From: Colwellia hornerae
GTDB taxonomy: Bacteria; Pseudomonadota; Gammaproteobacteria; Enterobacterales; Alteromonadaceae
DNA: 64,000 bases
Reading direction: 5' to 3'
NCBI RefSeq assembly: GCF_007954355.1
Contig: NZ_VOLR01000025.1
Span: 1-64,000 of the forward strand
The position numbers and the translations under genes are program-made. Within the stretch, counting starts at the first letter, position 1. Each line of letters opens with the position of its first letter. Positions 27,539 to 37,134 of this stretch are shown piece after piece. A model generated the notes under the pieces. It ran no database searches. It was not told the origin of the DNA and saw only the letters and a list, made by a program, of their open reading frames with translations.

Positions 27539-29962
27539 TTATTCAGGGATAGCGCTATTAGTGGGATTTTTCACATGTATATCTAACCATTGATATTGTT
27601 CCCACAGCATATGGAGCAACGATTCTCTGGCTCGATAACCGTGTTGCTCATGGGGTAGCATCACCAAACGAGCATTACCACCCAGTCCTTTTAGCGCAGC
27701 AAACATTCGTTCTGATTGCATTGGAAATGTACCCGAATTTGGATCTTCTTTCCCGTGGATCATCAACATAGGCTCATTAATTTTTTCTGCATGAAAGAAC
27801 GGTGACATCGATGCATAGGCGGGTTGCCCCTCCCAAAAACTACGCTCTTCTCCTTGAAAGCCAAAGGGCGTTAAAGTGCGATTATAGGCACCGCTTCTGG
27901 CAATACCCGCTTTAAACAAATCACTATGAGCAAGTAAATTAGCCACCATAAAAGCACCGTACGAATGACCCGCAATAGCAATTCGCTCTTTATCTGTAAC
28001 GCCTTTTTCAACTAAAACATCAACAGCTGCTTGTGCACTTGCAACTAATTGCTCCCTAAAAGTATCATTAGGCAATTCACCATCAAAACCAACGATCGGC
28101 ATTTTAGCACCTGAGAATACAGCAAAGCCTTGAGCTAAGTGCGGCATCGGTCCCCAATAACTCACGCGGACAAACTCATAAGGTGAATCAGAAACTTGGC
28201 CAGCAACTTCCTTGTCTTTATATTCTCTTGGATAAGCCCAAATTAAAGTGGGTAAAGGTCCTTGGCTTTTATCATAGCCGGCAGGTAAGTAAAGTGTGCC
28301 ACTTAATTCCACGCCATCTTTACGTTTATATTTTAGCTTTTCTTTACTAATACCGACAAAGGCAGGTGTTGGATGCGGAAAATCAGTAAACTTTGTTAAC
28401 GTATTTTTACTTAAATCACGGACAAAAAAGTTAGGTTGTTCGCTAATAGATTCTCGCAAGGTCATTACTTTACTGGCTTGGTCATTGAGTAATAAAACAA
28501 CACGTTCATAGTAAGGCGCTTTTGATTGCCAGACCTTTGTTTTCTTTTTCGTACTAAAATCATATTGATTTAAAAAAGGAATATTACCTTGCTCAGAAGC
28601 GCCTCTGCCAGTTAAATAAACTTTATTATCGTTATCAAAGGTCTTAATAACCTCTAAACCAAATTGATTTCGTTCTTTAACAAAACGACCGGGGTCATTG
28701 TAACGATCATTATAAGAGCGCTCTTGAAAAAGTTCCATTTTAGCATTGGCGTTACTTGGGTTGAATTTCCATTGCCTGATTTGACGATCACTAAAACGCC
28801 AATCACTGATCATGGCGAAATTATTATTCCCCCAAGTTATATCATCGAAGCGACGTGCTACTTTTTGAAATACTTGTGGGCTATTTTTAAAAGGAGCGGT
28901 CCAGGTATAAATATAATCGTGGTAGTCGACCACTGTTTTCATATTGCCGCCATCTTGAGCTTCAGCCCAAACTAGCGTGGCAGCTACATCACTTCGCCAA
29001 CTGATATCTCGTCGACCGGCTCGAACTGAATCAAATCCCTTAGGAATATTTTCTCCTGAAGCTAAATCAGCGACTTGGGTCACTAACTTACCCTTTACTG
29101 TCCATACTTGTGTTTCTAAAGGGAAACGACTGGCGGGTACCAAATAAGAAAAAGGCTTTTTAACTTGTGAAACTAGCAAATAGTGACCATCAGGTGAAAT
29201 GTTAAAACCTTTCACCATACTGACTTTACCGAGCTTATTTATTTTACCGGTTAAGTTCATTTCAACTAATTGAGAACGCGTTAAAAACTCAAAAAGTGCT
29301 TCATCATATGGCGTTTTCAATAGGTTTGAATATGTTCTTACTGCGGCTTTTTTACCTGAGGTAGTTTGAATAACTGGCTCTATAGTCGCTTTAGACGCAA
29401 GAGGCTTATCGCTTGCGTTAGCAACTGTTAAACGTGTGTAAAAACCACTTGAATCAGGTTTCCAACGATATTTAGTACCGCCTAGCGAAGCATTAATTGT
29501 TTGCTTACTCACTCGCTTAGTTTTTTTCGTTTTGAGGTTATACTTCCATAATGTTAAACCTTGTTTATTTTCTAAGATAAAGGCTAAGTATTGAGAGTTA
29601 GGAGAAAAATTAACACTCATTATTTTTCCAGCGGGCAAGTCCTTAATCTCAATTTGTTTAGCGCCATTAACGCCTTTAAGACTAATCCCGGTATAACCAC
29701 TGGAACGACTAGGTGCAAAGATATGGGCATTAATCCTTAATCCTGCGAGTTTTTCTTCAGCCTGAGCAAGCTCTTCAATAGTCTTAGCGCCAGGTCGAGC
29801 TAATAGCGCGACCCATTGTTTATCTGCCGAAATCATCACACTTGGTTGTCTTGGAGCATCAACAAGATCTGCAAGTTGCTTGGGGGGTGTTTTGAAGCCG
29901 CTATCAGCAAAAGCACTTTGGCTTAACATAAGCGTAATTAATATAAAAAGTATAGGTTTCAA
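27539..29962 (-). CDS. secreted S9-family serine peptidase
   Basis: The 807-residue protein starts at TTG and opens with a good signal peptide (MKPILFILITLMLSQSAFA), which supports that unusual start. The N-terminal two-thirds form a beta-propeller-like domain. The C-terminal peptidase domain (about 560-800) has the Ser in GHSYGAFMVANLL, the Asp in HGKEDPNSGTFP and the His in LPHEQHGYRA. The architecture fits prolyl-oligopeptidase relatives (dipeptidyl- or glutamyl-peptidase-like) that digest oligopeptides in the periplasm. It lies back to back with a leucyl-aminopeptidase gene, suggesting peptide use. Confidence 0.9.
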   Translation of the reverse strand: MKPILFILITLMLSQSAFADSGFKTPPKQLADLVDAPRQPSVMISADKQWVALLARPGAKTIEELAQAEEKLAGLRINAHIFAPSRSSGYTGISLKGVNGAKQIEIKDLPAGKIMSVNFSPNSQYLAFILENKQGLTLWKYNLKTKKTKRVSKQTINASLGGTKYRWKPDSSGFYTRLTVANASDKPLASKATIEPVIQTTSGKKAAVRTYSNLLKTPYDEALFEFLTRSQLVEMNLTGKINKLGKVSMVKGFNISPDGHYLLVSQVKKPFSYLVPASRFPLETQVWTVKGKLVTQVADLASGENIPKGFDSVRAGRRDISWRSDVAATLVWAEAQDGGNMKTVVDYHDYIYTWTAPFKNSPQVFQKVARRFDDITWGNNNFAMISDWRFSDRQIRQWKFNPSNANAKMELFQERSYNDRYNDPGRFVKERNQFGLEVIKTFDNDNKVYLTGRGASEQGNIPFLNQYDFSTKKKTKVWQSKAPYYERVVLLLNDQASKVMTLRESISEQPNFFVRDLSKNTLTKFTDFPHPTPAFVGISKEKLKYKRKDGVELSGTLYLPAGYDKSQGPLPTLIWAYPREYKDKEVAGQVSDSPYEFVRVSYWGPMPHLAQGFAVFSGAKMPIVGFDGELPNDTFREQLVASAQAAVDVLVEKGVTDKERIAIAGHSYGAFMVANLLAHSDLFKAGIARSGAYNRTLTPFGFQGEERSFWEGQPAYASMSPFFHAEKINEPMLMIHGKEDPNSGTFPMQSERMFAALKGLGGNARLVMLPHEQHGYRARESLLHMLWEQYQWLDIHVKNPTNSAIPE

Positions 29963-30110
29963 TTAGATATTTCTTTTCTTCGGTTGAAATTCTAATTTAC
30001 AATACCATAGGTAATTTCAATTTTGTGGTCTTTATATCAACGTTTTATTTACAAAAAACCTATGGTCACAATAATTATTTTATAATTAAGCCAGAAACGT
30101 CCAATAGCAC

Positions 30111-30147
30111 TTCAACTTAATCTTGCTTAGGTTACAATCTAGCAAGA
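30111..30147 (+). promoter_or_regulatory. promoter of the M17 aminopeptidase gene
   Basis: TTCAAC (30111-30116) and TACAAT (30133-30138) are 16 bases apart. TCTTGCT (30121-30127) and AGCAAGA (30141-30147) form an inverted repeat around the -10, possibly an operator. Confidence 0.45.
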
Positions 30148-30182
30148 CATAAAAAACCAATCAATTCGTTCTAAGGAAATTC

Positions 30183-31550
30183 ATGAATCAGTTACTACGT
30201 GCCGACGATAAAGGTACATCACTTTTTATTATCAACAAAAATAACTATAACGACTGGTTAAGCGAGCAAACTCAGCAAAACCAAGCATGGTTAGCCAATA
30301 CTAATTATAAAGCTGAAGGTTTAGCGTTATTACCTAATACTCAAGGAGAGTTGTCTCTGGCGGTATTTGTTGTTGAAGATGCCCGACACTTCTTTGCCTG
30401 TGGCGAATTAATTAAGCAACTTCCTCCTGGTCAGTATTTGTTACACGCGACAGATGAACACCAACAAGCTATCTGTTTTTCATGGCTAATGGGTGCCTAT
30501 AAGTTCGATCGTTATGTAACAAAAAACAAAAAAAATGATCCCCTGCCCTGCTTAGCCGTTAATAACAAAACCATTGTCGACAGCGCCATTAAATATGCCG
30601 AGGCAACCGCTTTAGTGCGTGACTTAGTCAATACACCAGCAGCTGATATGATGCCAATAGATCTTGGTGACTGTGCGCAAAACTTGGCTGATAGGTATCA
30701 CGGTAAAGTTCAGCAAATTATTGGTGACGAACTGCTCGAACAAAATTATCCAACCATACATGCCGTTGGTCGCGCGAGTGCGCATGCACCTCGCTTAATT
30801 GACTTAACTTGGGGTAAGAGTCATCACCCAAAAGTAACCTTAGTCGGTAAAGGCGTTTGTTTTGACAGTGGAGGTCTCGACTTAAAACCTGCTGCTGGTA
30901 TGCGTAATATGAAAAAAGATATGGGCGGATCGGCACATGTCCTTGGATTAGCTCAGTTAATTATGTCGCATAACCTCCCTATTAATTTACGCGTATTAAT
31001 TCCCGCGGTAGAAAATGCGGTATCGAGCAATGCCATAAGACCGGGTGATGTTATTACTACACGCGCCGGTATTACCGTTGAAATTCACAACACGGATGCA
31101 GAAGGTCGCTTAGTATTGTGTGATGCTCTAACAGAAGCCGACACTGAACAACCTGATTTAATTATTGATTTTGCAACCCTCACTGGCGCAATGCGTGTTG
31201 CTTTAGGTACAGAATTACCAGGTTTTTTCTCAACAAGCGATGAAGTTGCCACAGGTATTACCCAAGCGGGTAGCAAAATTAGCGATCCGGTCTGGCGTAT
31301 GCCGCTTTATAGCCCATACGGCGATTTACTGAAAAGTTCTATTGCTGATATGACCAATTGCGCCGCAATACCCTTTGGTGGTGCGATTACCGCAGCATTA
31401 TATCTACAAGAGTTTGTTAAAAAAGACACTGATTGGCTTCACTTTGATGTGATGGCATTTAATATTAGAGCCTTACCAGGGCGTCCTCTTGGCGGCGAAG
31501 CTTTTGGTATTCGCGCCGTCTTTGATTACTTACAAACCAAGTATAAATAA
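30183..31550 (+). CDS. M17 leucyl aminopeptidase family protein
   Basis: The 455-residue cytosolic metallopeptidase has the M17 catalytic text GKGVCFDSGGLDLKPAAGM (about 220-238), KKDMGGSA, and the signature NTDAEGRLVLCDAL (about 304-317), which supply the two-metal and catalytic residues. It removes N-terminal residues from peptides. At 455 residues it is nearer PepB-like members than PepA (about 500). An AAGGAAATTC ribosome site precedes the ATG. It is divergent from the S9 peptidase. Confidence 0.92.
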   Translation: MNQLLRADDKGTSLFIINKNNYNDWLSEQTQQNQAWLANTNYKAEGLALLPNTQGELSLAVFVVEDARHFFACGELIKQLPPGQYLLHATDEHQQAICFSWLMGAYKFDRYVTKNKKNDPLPCLAVNNKTIVDSAIKYAEATALVRDLVNTPAADMMPIDLGDCAQNLADRYHGKVQQIIGDELLEQNYPTIHAVGRASAHAPRLIDLTWGKSHHPKVTLVGKGVCFDSGGLDLKPAAGMRNMKKDMGGSAHVLGLAQLIMSHNLPINLRVLIPAVENAVSSNAIRPGDVITTRAGITVEIHNTDAEGRLVLCDALTEADTEQPDLIIDFATLTGAMRVALGTELPGFFSTSDEVATGITQAGSKISDPVWRMPLYSPYGDLLKSSIADMTNCAAIPFGGAITAALYLQEFVKKDTDWLHFDVMAFNIRALPGRPLGGEAFGIRAVFDYLQTKYK

Positions 31551-31759
31551 CCAATTAAAGCCAACATACCATAAAAATTAATAACTGCGGTGCTTTTGCG
31601 CCGCCATTATTCATAAATGTCTGTTGCTATCAAAGCTAGTTTTTATTGACACTTTCCCATTTTTCTACCGGTACCTCAATCAACAATACCTTGCTTTTTC
31701 ATGAACTGAGTACCCCACTGAACCATCAACAAAAAAAGCCACAATATTCAAAATAACAC

Positions 31760-31773
31760 TTGATCTAAATCAA
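31760..31773 (+). promoter_or_regulatory. perfect FNR/Anr box
   Basis: TTGATCTAAATCAA matches the FNR consensus TTGAT-N4-ATCAA at every fixed position. It lies 49 bases before the gbsR-like ATG, in a position for class II activation of the gene leading into cydAB. Confidence 0.75.
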
Positions 31774-31783
31774 TAAAGGTTTA

Positions 31784-31807
31784 AACTTTCAGAAATTACT
31801 GAAAGTT
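31784..31807 (+). promoter_or_regulatory. 9+9 inverted repeat, candidate GbsR/MarR operator
   Basis: AACTTTCAG (31784-31792) and CTGAAAGTT (31799-31807) are perfect inverted repeats six bases apart, immediately before the regulator gene and overlapping the expected -10. This suggests autorepression by the GbsR-like protein. Confidence 0.6.
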
Positions 31808-31821
31808 CAGAAGACTTAATT

Positions 31822-32367
31822 ATGATTATGACAGCTAAAATTGAATCGTTCGTTATGCACTGTGGTGAAATGGGCAGTCGCTGGGGCTTTAACCGCACTG
31901 TCGGTCAAATGTATGGTTTATTAATTATCCACAATGATTCACTCACTGCGCTACAAATATCAGCAGCCCTTAACATTTCTCGCGGTAATGTCAGTATGGG
32001 CATTAAAGAATTACAGTCTTGGCGCTTAGTTCAAGTACAACATAAACCCAAAGATCGCAAAGAATATTACTCACCTGCTGGGTCTATCTGGGAAATGGCA
32101 ATTCGTGTCTTTGAAGAGCGTCGCAAACGTGAGGTTGACCCTACTCTGTCACTATTACGCGATAATCTTTTAGATGAACCCGCTAATCCTCAAGAACAAT
32201 ATGCACAGCAAAAAATGCATGAGATGCATGACCTACTTGAAACTATTACCCATTGGGCGTCAGAACTACAAAGTATGAGCCCAGAAAAACTTAATACATT
32301 GATGAAACTTGGTGCCGGTGTCAGTAAAGTTATTGATATAAAAGATAAACTTTTAAACAAAAACTAA
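31822..32367 (+). CDS. GbsR/MarR-family transcriptional regulator
   Basis: The 181-residue protein has the GbsR layout: FVMHCGEMGSRWGFNRTVGQ at the start, a MarR-like winged helix with SALNISRGNVSMGIKELQSW (recognition helix, about 50-70; alanine-rich lead ISAALNISRG), then a charged C-terminal helix. Relatives in Bacillus control glycine-betaine synthesis; proteobacterial ones often precede cydAB. It lies 110 bases upstream of cydA on the same strand, so control of the terminal oxidase is the best inference. The upstream region has a perfect FNR box and a 9+9 inverted repeat. Confidence 0.82.
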   Translation: MIMTAKIESFVMHCGEMGSRWGFNRTVGQMYGLLIIHNDSLTALQISAALNISRGNVSMGIKELQSWRLVQVQHKPKDRKEYYSPAGSIWEMAIRVFEERRKREVDPTLSLLRDNLLDEPANPQEQYAQQKMHEMHDLLETITHWASELQSMSPEKLNTLMKLGAGVSKVIDIKDKLLNKN

Positions 32368-32477
32368 ATTGTCACTTTGACTTTTTTAAAGCTCCCCCAT
32401 TAATGTTATAAAAATTGTCATTTTAAACGTTAAACCCATTGATACCAATAGTATTTTTAGGGTTTATGGAGTAAATC

Positions 32478-33845
32478 ATGTTAGAAACCTTAATGCTTTC
32501 ACGCATCCAATTTGCCGCTAATATTAGCTTTCATATCCTGTTTCCAACAATAACCATCGCACTGAGCTGGTTTTTGTTTTATTTCAAATTACGTTTTGAC
32601 CAAACCAATGATCCTATCTGGATGCGGGCCTACCGTTTTTGGGTCAAAATTTTTGCCCTTACCTTCGCAATAGGTGTGGTTACCGGTATTACTATGTCGT
32701 TTCAATTTGGCACTAACTGGCCAAAGTTTATGGAAACCGTCGGTAATATCGCCGGGCCGTTATTAGGTTATGAAGTACTCACCGCTTTCTTTTTAGAGGC
32801 TGGCTTTTTAGGCATTATGTTATTTGGTATGAATCGAGTTTCGGCTCGAGTACATACGTTATCAACGTTAATTGTTGCTTTTGGTACCAGTTTATCGTCA
32901 TTTTGGATCCTAGCACTTAACTCTTGGATGCAAACGCCTCAAGGTCATGAGATGCGCAATGGTGTCGCATTCCCCGTTGACTGGTTTGCTATTATTTTCA
33001 ACCCGTCATTCCCTTATAAGTTATCTCATATGCTGGTTGCATCTGGGCTAACCGCAGCATTTTTAGTTGCAGGGATCAGTGCTTATCGCCTACTAAAAGG
33101 TGATAACAAAAAAGCACCACAATTAACGCTAAAAATAGCGTTAACAGTCGCTGCGGTGCTGGCACCGGTGCAAATATTGTTAGGTGATATGCACGGTTTA
33201 AATACCTTAGAACATCAACCACAAAAAATTGCCGCTATGGAAGGTATTTGGCATACCGAAAAAGGAGCACCGCTGTTATTATTTGCACTTCCTGATGAAG
33301 CGCAAAAAACCAATCATTTTGAAATAGCCGTTCCAAAAATGGCCAGCTTTATTTTGACACACGATTTTGATGGCGAAATTAAAGGGTTAAACGAATTTGA
33401 AGGTAACCACCCCCCTGTTGCACCAGTGTTCTTTGCCTTTAGAATCATGGTGGCTTTAGGTCTCTTGATGTTTATTGTCGCTTGGTTTAGTCGTTTTCAA
33501 TTGTGGCGTAAAAAACAATTGCCCCCTTGGCTATTAAAAGTGCTGGTTGCGATGAGTTTCTCGGGTTGGGTCGCCACATTAGCGGGCTGGTATGTCACTG
33601 AAATTGGCCGTCAACCTTGGTTAGTTACAGGCATTTTAACGGTAAAAGATGCCGCGACAGATATAGCGCCAGCAAATGTAGGAATCACACTTACACTCTA
33701 TTTGACTTTATATGTTGTCATTATGGTTGCCTACCTACACACCCTATTTACGATGGCAGGACGAGCGATTGAAATTGAAGAATTCAGTATCGATGAACAA
33801 GTAAAACCTGTTATTCACACACCTAGCAAAACAATCGAGGGATAA
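32478..33845 (+). CDS. cydA: cytochrome bd-type quinol oxidase subunit I, CIO-like
   Basis: The 455-residue membrane protein begins with LSRIQFAANISFHILFPTIT, carrying the axial heme-b595 His near residue 19, and continues with about nine membrane helices. Conserved text includes WPKFMETVGNIAGPLLGYEV and GRQPWLVTGIL near the C-terminus. The quinol loop is short, as in cyanide-insensitive oxidases (CIO) and unlike long-loop E. coli CydA. It reduces O2 with electrons from quinol, with high O2 affinity or cyanide/sulfide resistance. A GGAG site precedes the ATG. Three bases separate it from cydB. Confidence 0.95.
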   Translation: MLETLMLSRIQFAANISFHILFPTITIALSWFLFYFKLRFDQTNDPIWMRAYRFWVKIFALTFAIGVVTGITMSFQFGTNWPKFMETVGNIAGPLLGYEVLTAFFLEAGFLGIMLFGMNRVSARVHTLSTLIVAFGTSLSSFWILALNSWMQTPQGHEMRNGVAFPVDWFAIIFNPSFPYKLSHMLVASGLTAAFLVAGISAYRLLKGDNKKAPQLTLKIALTVAAVLAPVQILLGDMHGLNTLEHQPQKIAAMEGIWHTEKGAPLLLFALPDEAQKTNHFEIAVPKMASFILTHDFDGEIKGLNEFEGNHPPVAPVFFAFRIMVALGLLMFIVAWFSRFQLWRKKQLPPWLLKVLVAMSFSGWVATLAGWYVTEIGRQPWLVTGILTVKDAATDIAPANVGITLTLYLTLYVVIMVAYLHTLFTMAGRAIEIEEFSIDEQVKPVIHTPSKTIEG

Positions 33846-33848
33846 GTT

Positions 33849-34847
33849 ATGTTTGAAGAAAATACCTTAGCGCTAATTTTTGTCTCATTAATGGGTTTTT
33901 CAATCTTACTTTATGCAATTTTAGATGGCTATGATTTAGGTGTAGGCATCATGCTACCGCTCGATCAAACAGACAATGCAGATACTATGATAGCTTCAAT
34001 AGGTCCTTTTTGGGATGCTAACGAAACTTGGCTAGTCTTAGCGATTGGTTTATTGCTGATTGCCTTTCCTGCGGCGCACAGTTATATATTTAAAGAGCTC
34101 TATTTACCCACCGCGGTATTATTAATTAGTTTGGTACTGCGTGGGGTTGCTTTTGATTTTCGTGCTAAGGCAGCCTTTGGTCATAAACCTACGTGGAATA
34201 AAGTCTTTAAAACGGGCTCGTTACTCGCTTCTTTAAGCCAAGGTTACATGCTGGGTATGTATGTTATGGGCTTTGAAAGCACTGTTGCCGCTTATTTTTT
34301 TAGTGTACTTAGTGCCTTTGGAGTTGCGGCCGCTTATAGCTATATTGGTGCCTGTTGGTTAATTATGAAAACTGAAGGCGAGCTACAAATACAAGCAGTA
34401 GCTTGGGCGAAAAAATCAGGACTGATTTGTTTTATTGGTATTATAGCTGTTTCTTTTGTTAACCCGTTAATTAATCCAGGTGTTTATGAAAAATGGTTTA
34501 CTTGGCCCAACACTTTACTGGTATTAACGTTACCGATAATTTGCTTTGCATTATTTATTTTTAGCCTAATACAACTAAAGCAATTACCTAAGATGAATGA
34601 CAAAGGCTGTTGGCGACCTTTTGTTGCGGCAGTGATCATCTTCACTTTATGTTTTTTTGGTTTAGCCTTTAGTTTTTTTCCATATATAGTGCCTAACAAG
34701 CTGACTATTTGGGAGACAGCCGCGGCGCCTGAATCTTTGAGCTTTCTCTTATGGGGAACGTTAATTGTCGTGCCAGTAATATTTAGTTATACCGCCTTTT
34801 CTTATCGAGTATTTTGGGGCAAGGTACGAGAGCTGAGATATTATTAA
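33849..34847 (+). CDS. cydB: cytochrome bd-type quinol oxidase subunit II
   Basis: The 332-residue membrane partner of CydA opens with LALIFVSLMGFSILLYAILD, then GYDLGVGIMLP, and contains PFWDANETWLVLAIGLLLIAFP, both strongly conserved in CydB. It has about eight membrane segments. The length suits the CIO-type enzyme. A strong hairpin terminator follows at 34875-34904. No CydX-like small subunit is visible after it, and cydDC are not in the window. Confidence 0.95.
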   Translation: MFEENTLALIFVSLMGFSILLYAILDGYDLGVGIMLPLDQTDNADTMIASIGPFWDANETWLVLAIGLLLIAFPAAHSYIFKELYLPTAVLLISLVLRGVAFDFRAKAAFGHKPTWNKVFKTGSLLASLSQGYMLGMYVMGFESTVAAYFFSVLSAFGVAAAYSYIGACWLIMKTEGELQIQAVAWAKKSGLICFIGIIAVSFVNPLINPGVYEKWFTWPNTLLVLTLPIICFALFIFSLIQLKQLPKMNDKGCWRPFVAAVIIFTLCFFGLAFSFFPYIVPNKLTIWETAAAPESLSFLLWGTLIVVPVIFSYTAFSYRVFWGKVRELRYY

Positions 34848-34874
34848 GCGTTTATTGCTAAGAGTTGTTATCAG

Positions 34875-34904
34875 TTAAAAACCAGCGATAAGGCTGGTTT
34901 TTAA
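34875..34904. terminator. bidirectional intrinsic terminator
   Basis: TTAAAAACCAGC (34875-34886) and GCTGGTTTTTAA (34893-34904) form a perfect 12-bp stem with a GATAAG loop and a T-run on either strand, ending both cydAB and the convergent iorAB. Confidence 0.9.
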
Positions 34905-34932
34905 CAAATCTAACTAGACTTCAGTTATAACA

Positions 34933-37134
34933 CTAGGCGTTAATAGGCAAGCGCATTGGTCTTTTACCTAATATCGCCAATGCGTTTGCTACCGCTGGGG
35001 CAATAGTGGGTACGCCAACTTCACCAAAACCACCGGGTTCATTAGCACTTTCAAGCAATTTTACCTCAACAATCGGCGCTTCAGCCATTTTAATGATAGG
35101 GTAATCATGAAAATTGCTTTGTTTAACACCACCATTTTCGATATCACAACGGCCATACAGTGCCGCCGTTAATCCAAAGAGCACGCCACCTTCCACTTGT
35201 GCTATTGCTGAATCTGGGTTGACCACCACACCACTGTCAGTCACTATCCAAACACGGTGAACACGAGCTTGGTTATTTTGCAGTGAAACTTCAGCAACGG
35301 TAGCAACCATAGTGCCAAAACTTTTTTGTACAGCAACGCCCATCGCTTTACCGTCGGCGCTCACACCGTATTGCCAATTACACAGCTGCGCCACTTCCTT
35401 TAAGCATTTTGCATGACCATCGTTCTTATCAAGCAGTGCTAATCGATATTTAATGGGATCAGCCTGTGCTTTTTCAGCCAAGATATCGATAAAACTCTCG
35501 TTGAAAAATGCATGCTGGCTATTTTCGACGCTACGCCAAAAACCAATAGGTATAGGAGAAGGATGATTGGCAAACTGCACCTTGATATTATCAACATTAT
35601 AAGGAGGCATAGAGGCTGGCGCACCACCTTCACTGCCATAGCTTGCCGATTGCCAGTAACGTGGCTTAGCATGTTCGTCTAGCTGTGCTGAAAATTTTGC
35701 CAGTACTGCCGGTCGATAAACATCTTGCCTAGTATCGGCCTCGCGCGACCAAGTCAGTTTAATAGGGAACTGGTATTTTTTCACTAAAGTGACAACTTCA
35801 TCAATCCACATTAGCGGGTTGTCTTCACTCATGCTAAAACCAACACGACGACCAAAACCTCCTCCCATTGAGTGTGCATGAAAAACAACATCTTCAACGT
35901 CCATATTAGCGATTTTCGCCGCATGAACACGCGCATAAAGTGGATTTTGTACACCTGCAGCAACATGAAGCTTATCGCCTTCTAACCAAGCGCTCGCATT
36001 CATCGGTTCCATAGTAGCATGTGCTAAATAAGGTACCCAAAATTCAGCTTCAACCGTTTCACCGCTACCGCCTAATACAGACGCTATATCGCCAACACTG
36101 TGGGCATCACTCAACTTTCCTTGTAAACTTTCACGTTGAAAAGTTTCAATACTCGCTGAACTTAAATCACTATTTTGATGAGATACTGCCGTTATTTTTA
36201 AGGCTTTTACCGCTTGCTCTGCTCGCCAAGGATTATTAGCGATAACAGCAACAGATAGCCCCATATTTTCAACACCTAACACACCCCGCATCGAGGTGAT
36301 TTCAGCTAAGTTATTAATAGTAGCAACATTAGCGCCAAAGACACCGCTGTGCGCAATAGCTGCATAGCGCATCCCTTCCACATGACGATCGATACTGTAT
36401 TGTGTTTCAAGAAAAATTTTGTCAGGTAAGTCATGACGAGGCATTGCCTTACCAATAAACTTACGCTCACCTTTTGCACGAAGTGTGTAGTTATCAGGTA
36501 CGTCTAAAGTTGCTGCATGCTCAACCAGTTCGCCATAACTCCAGCGGCTGTCGCCATCAACAACAAATCCAGCATCGGTCGTGGTATTAATGCTTGCGCC
36601 GTATTTATCGATGGCTGCGTTAATCAGCATTTGACGTGCGGCTGCAGCGGCTTCACGCATAACTTGCCAGCCAGTAAAACGAATAGAGGCGCTGCCTCCA
36701 GTCATTTGCATATTAAGTAAATCGGCTAGACGGTTAAAAGCATTGCTAGCAATATGCTCTGCCCAGGCTGGTGGCTTTCCAATCATTTCACCAACAAAGC
36801 CTTCAAAAACACCACCATTTGAAAATTCGCTGGTCGCAGGCGCAAGCTCTAGTTTGATTTGCTGCCAATTCAAGTCAAGTTCATCAGCTACTATTTGGGT
36901 TAAACCCGTACCGGCACCTTGACCAAGTTCAGTATGCGGAGAAAGTAGTGTAACGGTATTATCTTTGTTGATACGAAGCCACAAGTTGAGCAAGGTATCT
37001 TTGCTGTTGCCCTCTCGTTGCACACCAAGGCGATCATGCATGGCCAAATGTGTCCCTAAACCAATAACCCCTAGCGCTAATCCGCCGCCAATCGCTGCAC
37101 CACCAAAAACGAACATCCGACGAGTAAGACTCAT
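34933..37134 (-). CDS. iorB: isoquinoline 1-oxidoreductase-type molybdopterin subunit
   Basis: The 733-residue protein is the large, molybdopterin-binding subunit of a xanthine-oxidase-family hydroxylase. A twin-arginine signal opens it (SLTRRMFVFGGAAIGGGLAL), so it is exported folded to the periplasm. Family text includes SPHTELGQGAGTGLTQIVAD, GGGFGRRVGF (about 430) and the C-terminal GGFGEVGVPTIAPAVANAL. It oxidises N-heteroaromatics or aldehydes; the true substrate is not readable. Its ATG overlaps the iorA stop by four bases. No cytochrome c partner gene is adjacent. Confidence 0.9.
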   Translation of the reverse strand: MSLTRRMFVFGGAAIGGGLALGVIGLGTHLAMHDRLGVQREGNSKDTLLNLWLRINKDNTVTLLSPHTELGQGAGTGLTQIVADELDLNWQQIKLELAPATSEFSNGGVFEGFVGEMIGKPPAWAEHIASNAFNRLADLLNMQMTGGSASIRFTGWQVMREAAAAARQMLINAAIDKYGASINTTTDAGFVVDGDSRWSYGELVEHAATLDVPDNYTLRAKGERKFIGKAMPRHDLPDKIFLETQYSIDRHVEGMRYAAIAHSGVFGANVATINNLAEITSMRGVLGVENMGLSVAVIANNPWRAEQAVKALKITAVSHQNSDLSSASIETFQRESLQGKLSDAHSVGDIASVLGGSGETVEAEFWVPYLAHATMEPMNASAWLEGDKLHVAAGVQNPLYARVHAAKIANMDVEDVVFHAHSMGGGFGRRVGFSMSEDNPLMWIDEVVTLVKKYQFPIKLTWSREADTRQDVYRPAVLAKFSAQLDEHAKPRYWQSASYGSEGGAPASMPPYNVDNIKVQFANHPSPIPIGFWRSVENSQHAFFNESFIDILAEKAQADPIKYRLALLDKNDGHAKCLKEVAQLCNWQYGVSADGKAMGVAVQKSFGTMVATVAEVSLQNNQARVHRVWIVTDSGVVVNPDSAIAQVEGGVLFGLTAALYGRCDIENGGVKQSNFHDYPIIKMAEAPIVEVKLLESANEPGGFGEVGVPTIAPAVANALAILGKRPMRLPINA

